Below are positions 56,690 through 64,000 of a stretch of DNA of 64,000 bases, one piece after another. The notes beneath the pieces are model-generated. The model was not told the DNA's origin. It did not search any database and was given only the letters and a program-made list of their open reading frames with translations. The stretch is from Gentiana macrophylla (Eukaryota > Streptophyta > Magnoliopsida > Gentianales > Gentianaceae), in NCBI GenBank assembly GCA_026214975.1, contig CM047806.1, positions 98,479,811 to 98,543,810 on the forward strand. The letters run 5' to 3'. Every line of letters begins with the position of its first letter. Within the stretch, counting starts at the first letter, position 1. A program made the position numbers and the translations under genes.

Positions 56690-59075
56690 GTGCCTGTGAT
56701 TCTTTGTAGATTGTGTGACGATGTTGATTTTGCTTTGCACCTATGCGTAGGAGACTTATGTTTTGTCAGTTTTGAAAGTGACTGCTTCCAGTTTATTTTG
56801 GATAAGATTTGTAAAAGATGGTGTTGTTTGAATGCGCTGCCTTTTAAGTTGTTCTACAAGTTACCTGGTTGTTCTGTGTTTTTTTTTGTCTAGTGATGAA
56901 AATTTGGTTACATTGTTTGTTGTGTCTCATCCCTTTACTAGGCATGGTGTTCATGTGGATATGGTGAAGAAATGAATATTCCTTCTTCAAGTTCCAAAGA
57001 CATGTGTAGTTGATGTTGATGATGTTGTTTCCTTAAGCTCTAATAGTTCTATAGTCGTTGTTGATGCGAGTTGGTGATGAGGATTTTATGTCTGTGTATT
57101 CATTGCGTGAGCAAGGCTAGGATTAACCTAGTTGGGATAAGATAACTTTTAAAGCTAGGATAGTATTTTATGGTGGTGCCTCGGAATTCAGATTATCGTT
57201 GCAAAATATGTCTATACACACTGGTATACAATATGTTTTAACAAAGAATGATAGCAAATGATAACAGCTTATTGTCTTTTCAAGGAAATATATAAGTGTG
57301 CATGGAAGATACATGGTATTAAATTGCATGTGAATGGCTATTTTTATGTGAAGGACTCATGCACTGTTCATATTTGTGGTTCTGCTAGTTGTTCTTTTGA
57401 TGGATCACGAATGAGTTCTGAGTTTGTTGCAGAGGTTATTAAAATCATGGTTCGTGATACACCTAATTTGAGTCTTGATGAAGTTAAATGTGATTTGTTC
57501 TCACTATTTAGTTTAGGGTGACTTATTTCAAAGCAAGAATTGGTGTGTGAAAAGCCAAATCAGCTTTGTTTGGCGATGTGAGTGAATCCTTTAGGAGATT
57601 GCCTTCATATGTTCAATGCCTCTTGGATTCAAATCCTGGTTCTCGTGTTGTTTATGATGTGGATGCTGGATCATGTTGGTTTAAACGATTGCTTGTTTCT
57701 TTTGATGGTTGCATATACGGTTTCATCTCTTGCCGTCCTCTTCTATTTTTCGATGGAGCACATTTGAAAGGTCAAATTAGAGGTCATTTATTGGCTGCTA
57801 CTGGGAAGGATGGTAACCAAGGTATTTGAGTTTGACTTGTTTTAATATGTTTGATTAACAATAACACAGTAACAAAAACACATTAATAGTATCATAGTAA
57901 CAATATCAGTATCAGTATCTGAACTCTAATAGTGATATTTTTTTTTTGTTGTATATTAGGTATAAATACCCTCTATTTTTCTATGTTTGAATTTGAGGAC
58001 TCTGATAATTATGAATGATTTCTACTGCATTTGAAGGCTATTTTGGATCCCGTGCGGCAGATTACGTATATTAGTGATATGAATTATGGCTTGATTGTTG
58101 GTGTTCGTAATGTTTTCCTGAATGCTTACCATTGATATTTCTTGTATCATTTTGAAGCTTACGTGAGAAATGTGCTGTAAGTGTCAAGAAATAAGATTTT
58201 TAGGCAACGAATGGTTGACTTGCTTGAACATTGTGCTTATGCTTCTACCGAATTGGAATTTGCTTCTAATATGAATGTAATGCTCCGTGAGGGTGGTGAA
58301 GCTGCAAAAGGATTTTTTTTAAAATATGAAGTATGAGAATTGGGCTAATGCGCACTTCGAGGGTTGTCGGTATGGTTACATATCATCTAGTACAACAGAA
58401 TCCTATAATGCGTGGGTTATGAAAGAGCATCATCTACATGTTATGTAGTGACTTTAAGGTTTGTGTTACTGTTACTGTTATTTATTTCATGTTGATGTGT
58501 TTATTTACAATTGCTTTTTGTTATTTGATGCTGATGTTGCAAATAAGAGAAGTTTAGCTGCATCTTGGACTTCTGCTATTTGTCCCACAATTGATGCCAT
58601 ACTATCGGATATCATGGATGAATGTAAGCAGTGGAATGTTGTTAGCTCGACTGCTTTTGTTTATGAGGTTCATTCTTCACGGAGTGCTTCAGTGAATTTG
58701 AGGGATCACACTTGATCTTGCTTTCTTTGGCAAGGATTTGGTTATCCATGTGGTCATGGAGTTGCTTCCGTCATGAATACTAGATTGTTTTTGCATGATT
58801 ATGTAGATGTTTGCTACAAGACAGGCTCTTTTGTGGACTGTTATCAATATGAAATTTATCCTATTCCTTATACTTATCTAACTGCTCAAATATCAGATGC
58901 ATTTGTTGTATTTCCTCCATTCTCTAGGAGGAAGCCTGGAAGACCTCAAACTAAACACCTTCCTTCATGTGGAGAGTCATCAAAACGTTCGAAGAGTGCA
59001 TATAAATGTAGTCATTGTGGTTCTTCTAGTCGTCACAATAAGAGTACATATAGTGCTGCTATACAGTTGGGTTGA
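56690..59075 (+). pseudogene. MURA-type Mutator-like transposase, degenerate
   Basis: In order: an N-terminal piece at 56690-56893 with KRWCCLNALPFKLFYKLPG, similar to the PB1-like start of plant MULE proteins; a MuDR-type DNA-binding piece at 57258-57521; the MULE catalytic domain from 57566, with RRLPSYVQCLLDSNPG and the catalytic-type RPLLFFDGAHLKG followed by LLAATGKDGNQ. A GT-AG intron at 57822-57959 restores the frame to INTLYFSMFEFED. Later pieces include ISDMNYGLIVGV (second catalytic region, 58070), TESYNAW, a SWIM-like FGYPCGHGVASVMN at about 58738-58780 and a C-terminal GRPQTK then CSHCG knuckle (58930-59030). Stops occur at 57519, 58015, 58132 and elsewhere. The enzyme would move Mutator-like elements; this copy cannot encode it intact. 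Confidence 0.85.
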
Positions 59076-59850
59076 TCTTGTATTTGACGATGTTACAATT
59101 AGCTGTTGGGTTTTGGATTGTTACTGTGACTGTTACTTTGTTATTGTTACTGTGATTTTATAGTTACATTGAATAATCATTATATATTTGGATTGAGTAA
59201 TATTTTGTAATCTTTACCATTTTTGTATTGAGTTATCAATAGTTTTTCTAGTTCCTTACGGATCATGATTCGGTAGTAAGACTTGCTTATTTAATAAAGT
59301 TTTGAATGAATAGATTCGCAATTACAAAACTAACATAATAATAGTCATAAGTAGTTTGATAAAATATAAGAATTTAGAGATAAAAAGCATTCATTGATAT
59401 ATAAATCATTAATTGACATAAGTAGTTTGAATCATTCAGAGTAACACTTCAACATGTACATTATAACAAGCAGTTGAACAATTGAATGTACATTATAACA
59501 ATATTACTAAATGACCAGAAGCATTTTATTCATTGATATGCTGTTTATGATCATTCCTTTCATCTGCTTCACTTGTTCAACTTATGAATTTCTTTGAATT
59601 CCTTGTCCTGTTACGAGTCTGTTGATGTAGTATGTCGTATAAACAACATAGTCATGCCTGCATCAGTGTTAGTCCAACGGTTTAGTACTGATATTAGTAA
59701 TTAAAGACGAAGTATTAAATACTTTCTTACGTTGTGGCTTTTTGTAGTGGAAGGCTGCCAACTTTCTTTATTTTCGTAGGCATTCTTCGATTCCTCTTCA
59801 AATTTGGAATTCCAATTGATTTTCTCCACACTTCTTTTCTGTGTATAATT
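59076..59850. other. 3' flank of MURA pseudogene
   Basis: Starts with a GTTACTGT-rich stretch (59113-59165) and continues AT-rich without a gene. No terminal inverted repeat of the Mutator-like element recognised. Confidence 0.4.
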
Positions 59851-61080
59851 TTAGTGAGTCGCATTAGTCTTGAATATGTAATCCATATTAAAGTAATTGT
59901 TTATTAATAGATACTTACTTAGCGCCTCCCTCCTGATTATGATCCCGGATACGTTGATATGCCTCTTCCATGATTTGTGCTCCACATCTGTATTCGTTCT
60001 TTGATTATTTCTGACTACTTTTCCCTCGATCAAGTCATTAGCTTTTGGAGGAATTTATTCTTCTTCATATGTTTTCTTCTTCCTTTTCCCCATGTTGTAT
60101 TCAAATGCTTCATCATGTACAGCTTTCCCGTCTCTTGGATTTTGAGGAATCCATCTTATCAATGATGACTCACCGGTTGTTTGCTTACTTTGTTGAGTCA
60201 CTTGTTGAACTTCAAGCTCTGTATTATGTTCCCTCAATTTTTCTGCATCAGCTTTCTGCTTTTCATTTATCTTGTCCTGTTCATCCAAACGTTTCTGCTT
60301 GATTGCTAAATTGTCTTTAAGCACTCCTTCTGATAATTCTATATTTCCCGTTTTTTTAACTCATCCATGGTTTCTTCTTTGTCATACAACACTTTCTGGA
60401 GTTCTGTGACTCTCTTTTTGAGTTCCGCGGTTTTGTTCGATTGCGCATTCTTCATTTCATTTACACGCATCTTGAGCTCTTGTATAATTCCTGAGTGCTC
60501 CTCAACTATTCCTTTCAAGTTGCTGATTGCAGATTATTTTTCAAAGTTATCCTTTTCGAGTTCAGTAACTATCTCTGTAAGCAACTGAATCCTCTTTCTA
60601 TCTTTCTCTTGCTGCTGAATCCTTTGTTGTTGATCATCATCTTTGTTTGGATAGATTTCTGTCATAAGTCTTTCAATGTATTCATTCTTTTTATTAATCA
60701 CATCCTGAAGGTGTTCATTGTTGAATTTTTAAACTCCATATAACATCTTGAATTTCTCTACTTCGCATATCAATTAAGATTTCTTAGCAACTTATTCTTC
60801 CAATGCTGTTTTCATGTTTCCATTCTCAACAGCCATTGATTCTTTTTTACCAATCAAATTCACTTGATTGGTGTCGTAAGTCCCCACGTATGCTTCAAGC
60901 TATGATATTTCTTTTTGATGGCGGTGCACCGTCTCTTGAAGCATTTTTATTTATTCTTCATTGCCCTTCAACATTGTTCGAAGAATTGATATTTCTTGTT
61001 CATTGCTATGCAATAATAAGTTCTATTCATCGTGATACCATTGATGTTTCGTGTATTCATGTTATTGTGTATATAAAGTA
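59851..61080 (-). pseudogene. Coiled-coil protein remnant, family unknown
   Basis: The minus strand from about 61015 to 60347 reads as a long heptad-rich Glu/Lys/Gln frame: ISILRTML, VHRHQKEIS, NEYIERLMTEIY, QQQEKDRKRIQLLTEIVTEL, EEHSGIIQELKMRVNEMK and KKRVTELQKVLYDKEETMDE. It is broken by single TAA/TAG codons that sit where Glu or similar would fit. A second frame, 60324-60055, continues with KQKRLDEQDKINEKQKADAE and ends basic (GKRKKK). Further Lys/Arg-rich frame to 59851. It lies directly downstream of, and convergent with, the MURA pseudogene, so it may be a second gene of the same element. I do not recognise the family. Confidence 0.6.
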
Positions 61081-61690
61081 TGTGTTGGTCCGTAATACAA
61101 GGCTTGTGAGAGTTCAGAGAGGGGTGGGGGGTGGGGTGAATGAACTTTGTTCTATTTTTGGAGTATCTTACTTGGAGAACAAATCTAGTTAGTAAGAAAT
61201 GACTAGCAAGTAGCTCGTCTGGTTTTACTGGTCTGGATATTGTCAGAAAGTAAGTGTAGTGGAATAATGATATGTTTCAAATTAAGCCTTGAGCTTGGTT
61301 TTCAGTGTTGAGTAGTGTGATCTTGATTATGCAAGTATTGTAAAGAACACAAGAAATGTTATCGAACTTCAGAGTGGCGTAATCTCCTACGTGACCGCTT
61401 CTCCCGTGACTCAGGAGGTGTCACTATTGTACTCTGTACTAATACAACGGGTAAGTGTCATTGACATCCTGCAGATGCCTTACACCCCGCAGATGCTTCA
61501 CACCCTAAGTAGCCAATCTTTGACACCCCGCAAATGCCGCACACCCCACCATTGCTTCAATGGTCCACTTGTACGCAGCTCGTATGAAGAACTTCCTTTC
61601 TTCAATAGCTCGTCTATCTTCATTGCTGTTCCTTCACACCCCGCAAATGCTTCAATAGGTTTGCCGTTTCCTTGAGAACTTGGTTGATGA
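61081..61690 (+). repeat. Unassigned, with CACCCCGCA(G/A)ATGC repeats
   Basis: A G-rich run GGGGTGGGGGGTGGGG at about 61121. From 61470 to 61655 the unit CACCCCGCA(G/A)ATGC(C/T)(T/G)(T/C)CA or a variant occurs about five times at irregular spacing. The 94-codon frame over it is low-complexity and probably not a gene. Confidence 0.55.
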
Positions 61691-63285
61691 ATTTGAGTTG
61701 GTGCTGTATCAAATTACTGATACAAAGATGAGAGCTTTATGCTGAATTTGTCGTTAAAGATTTGATGGCAGCTCTTTTGATCAAGTAGATCCTGGACGTT
61801 TTCTGTTTGAGCACTTCTTGTTGATCTACTTGAATTCTGGATTTAGATTGGTAAGCTTATGAGATGAAGATCTTTTTGAGAAATGGCTTGCTTGATTTTC
61901 GATATTTGCTTCTTTCTTTGAATTACTCAACTCTCCTTTTTCTTTCTTCTCCACACCTCTCTTTTCTTGGTTGTTGTTCTTCATCCTTATATAGTCTTCG
62001 TAAGGTAGGTGTGCCGTTGGAAGATTGTGCGGCTCTGATTGATTTGCAAGGAAAGAAATAATTGAAGATAAAGATGGGAAAATCACAAAATTCGATCCCA
62101 GCGTATATGGACGGGCGTCCATTATAAGCGACGAAGCGTCCGAGGTCGACGGGCGCCTCGAAAGCGGTAAATCAAGGCCCAGAGTCAAGAATTGGATCGA
62201 GAGTTTGGACGGGAAGCAAACGAGCGTTTACACCAGCGTCGAAAGTGGACGGGCGTCCGACTTTCCAGACGAGCGCCCGTGAGCCGCATTCAAGCAGAAC
62301 CGACCTAGTTATCAGAAAGTAAAACCGACTTACTCAATCTATAAATACAACAGCTGCGCTAACCCTAATTCATATCATTCAATACACGAAATTTCTCATA
62401 CACTTTCAAGAGAGCTCAGCCGCATCTTGGAGAGTTGAAGGCCGGTCACCCGAGCCTTGTGCTCGGGTGAACCGAGGTTAGATTAGAGTAGATGTAGCTT
62501 TTCTTTTCGTTTCCATGGCGTTTCAACCATTGTTCAAGACTATGTGAGTTTGATTTTTAATTTATTCAATTCCAGCTTTTTCTTCATGATGTTTGATTTA
62601 GTTTGTATTTTTCTATGTTCTTTGATGTCATGAGAATAAATTGAAAGATTAGTTTTCTATTGATGTTTATAATACGGAAGTTGCATAAACGCCAGATCAC
62701 CATAGAAAGATAGGATTTTTAATCGTTAATGATGACAAGTTAATCGATTAATTATCTAGGTTGCTAGATTCTAAAATACGAGAGTTAACCTGAATCTACA
62801 CCGAGTGTTGTATAGAAATCAATTTCAACTTACGAGAGAGTAGAGATTGATAAATTGGATTTACTAAGGAATTAGGAATCCGTAGCTTGAGAATAAATTC
62901 ACTGAGGAATTAGGGGTTTATATCTCGTGAAAGGGTGAAACCACAAATCGAATTAAAATCATGAATTGAACTAGGATTGAGATCACATAAGTTTGTATAT
63001 TGGTTGTTCCCATGTCGTAGATTAGTTTGTTTATTTTATTTCTTAGGTTAGATTACTTGAATTATTTTCTGCTTTTATGTTTTGTCGCTCGCTTATTTGT
63101 TTTTCCTTGAGTAGCAATTGAGAGGATTACTAGGATTAGATTCAACATCCCTTTTCCCTGAGGATCGATACCCGTACTTATCCAACTTTACTAGCAACTA
63201 CCCGGTATTCGGCCGGTTAGGAGGTAGTTTTGCATGGTAGTATAGGTTTTATAAATTTTCTTTTGTTTTAATGATGCAAAATCTC
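61691..63285 (+). repeat. LTR of a LARD-related element (left boundary uncertain)
   Basis: The right part matches the LARD LTR in reverse: GGTCACCCGAGCCTTGTGCT near 62455, ACTACCCGGTATTCGGCCGG near 63198 and TTCTTTTGTTTTAATGATGC before the end CCCCAACA at 63285. A TATA box CTATAAATAC lies at 62339-62348. Upstream, 62105-62280 is a cluster of GGACGGGCGTCC-type motifs. By comparison with the LARD the LTR should start near 61.7 kb, but I cannot find the boundary. Confidence 0.75.
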
Positions 63286-64000
63286 CCCAACAAAAGTGGC
63301 TGATCCAGACGAGCGTCCAGGAGTGAACTGGCGTCCATGAAGCGTCCAGAGTCATATTTTACATACAGAGTCTCCAGACGCAAGTTGAACGAGCGTCTGA
63401 ATCTCCGTCCAAATAAATGAACGAGCGTCTGGATACGATCAGAAACAGAAAATAGGCAGAAAAGTTGCAGGAACTAGGGTTCTAAAAACTAAACTTAAAC
63501 TAGGCAATTAAGAACGATTTTGATTAATGAGATAATAAAGAGAAGACAAAGTGGAAACGACCAAGATTCAATCACATAATAATCATACAACCAGTTTATG
63601 ATCCGAATACAGTTTTATTGGTATGATCAATCACGAAACCGACTAAATTCCTTTAGATCAATTTCTAGGGTTTGTTTACTTTTCCAAGAAAAACAAATAA
63701 CATTCATCACAAGATCAACAATTGTTCCCAAATTGTAATACCCAACTAACGATATATGATTCCTCAAAACATCATCAATTGTATCGATTGAAAGATAAAG
63801 TATTGTTGAACTAAATTTCCATAAAAATTCAAACACATAGAGTTCCATTGACATTCCTATCTAATAAAACTCGCAACGATTAAATCAGGATTCAAACGAT
63901 AAATAAAATCTGCGTATTCAAAATCATAACTAAAGATAAACTAACAAATCATGGTTGTGATGACGTTGATGTGATATCCTCCGGTTGTTCCATCGCTATG
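63286..64000 (+). other. Internal region of the LARD-related element
   Basis: Begins AAAGTGGC like the LARD (AAAGTGGCGCC) but then departs, so the primer site is lost or changed. 63305-63440 holds six or more GACGAGCGTC-type motifs. The rest is AT-rich with no gag or pol seen; the frame at 63854-63627 is not recognisable. The partner LTR would be beyond the window. Confidence 0.5.

Noticed and set aside
61826..62188. 120-codon minus-strand frame
   Set aside because: Antisense to the LTR promoter region including its motif array; no homology recognised and it runs through regulatory sequence.

Overview
This is plant nuclear DNA. The genes are split by short GT-AG introns, the spaces between them are AT-rich, and plant-type transposable elements fill most of the window. 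The best-preserved gene is an 11-exon CYCLOPS/IPD3 orthologue, a regulator of arbuscular mycorrhizal symbiosis. That points to a mycorrhizal angiosperm, most likely a eudicot; an asterid fits my memory of the protein sequences, but this is inference.

Layout. 1-2140: 5' part of a replication protein A large-subunit gene (RPA1, minus strand) with an in-frame TGA in the linker before DNA-binding domain A. 2800-9117: two hAT elements 108 bp apart; the first keeps a decayed transposase gene that is itself split by a smaller hAT element. 9958-13173: two terminal-repeat retrotransposons in miniature (TRIMs), one present as a tandem LTR-internal-LTR-internal-LTR array. 14100-43230: one very large nest. 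A fragment of an RNase H gene was split by a hAT-type element, which was hit by an L1-type LINE, which was hit by a Ty1/copia element (copia-1). Copia-1 was hit by a related copia element in the opposite orientation (copia-2), which was hit by a non-coding LARD-type LTR element. Five of these six junctions or element ends carry matching target-site duplications of 5-8 bp; the LINE has only a tentative 6-bp one.

43591-46878: CYCLOPS/IPD3 on the minus strand, with all splice phases consistent and a predicted product of 501 residues; its stop codon is only about 450 bp from the edge of the nest. 47430-53868: a run of small elements (a Harbinger-like MITE inside another, a further copy of the inner family, a Stowaway-like MITE, a SINE with a perfect 15-bp duplication, a non-autonomous Mutator-like element with long inverted ends). 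56690-59075: a degenerate MURA-type transposase gene. 59850-61080: a decayed coiled-coil reading frame on the opposite strand. About 61700-64000: an LTR and adjoining internal sequence related to the LARD in the nest.

Only RPA1 (DNA replication and repair) and CYCLOPS (symbiosis signalling) are host genes I can name. They are not functionally linked. Everything else is transposon-derived, simple sequence, or unassigned. I saw no CRISPR array, bacterial operon, rRNA gene or convincing functional tRNA gene.
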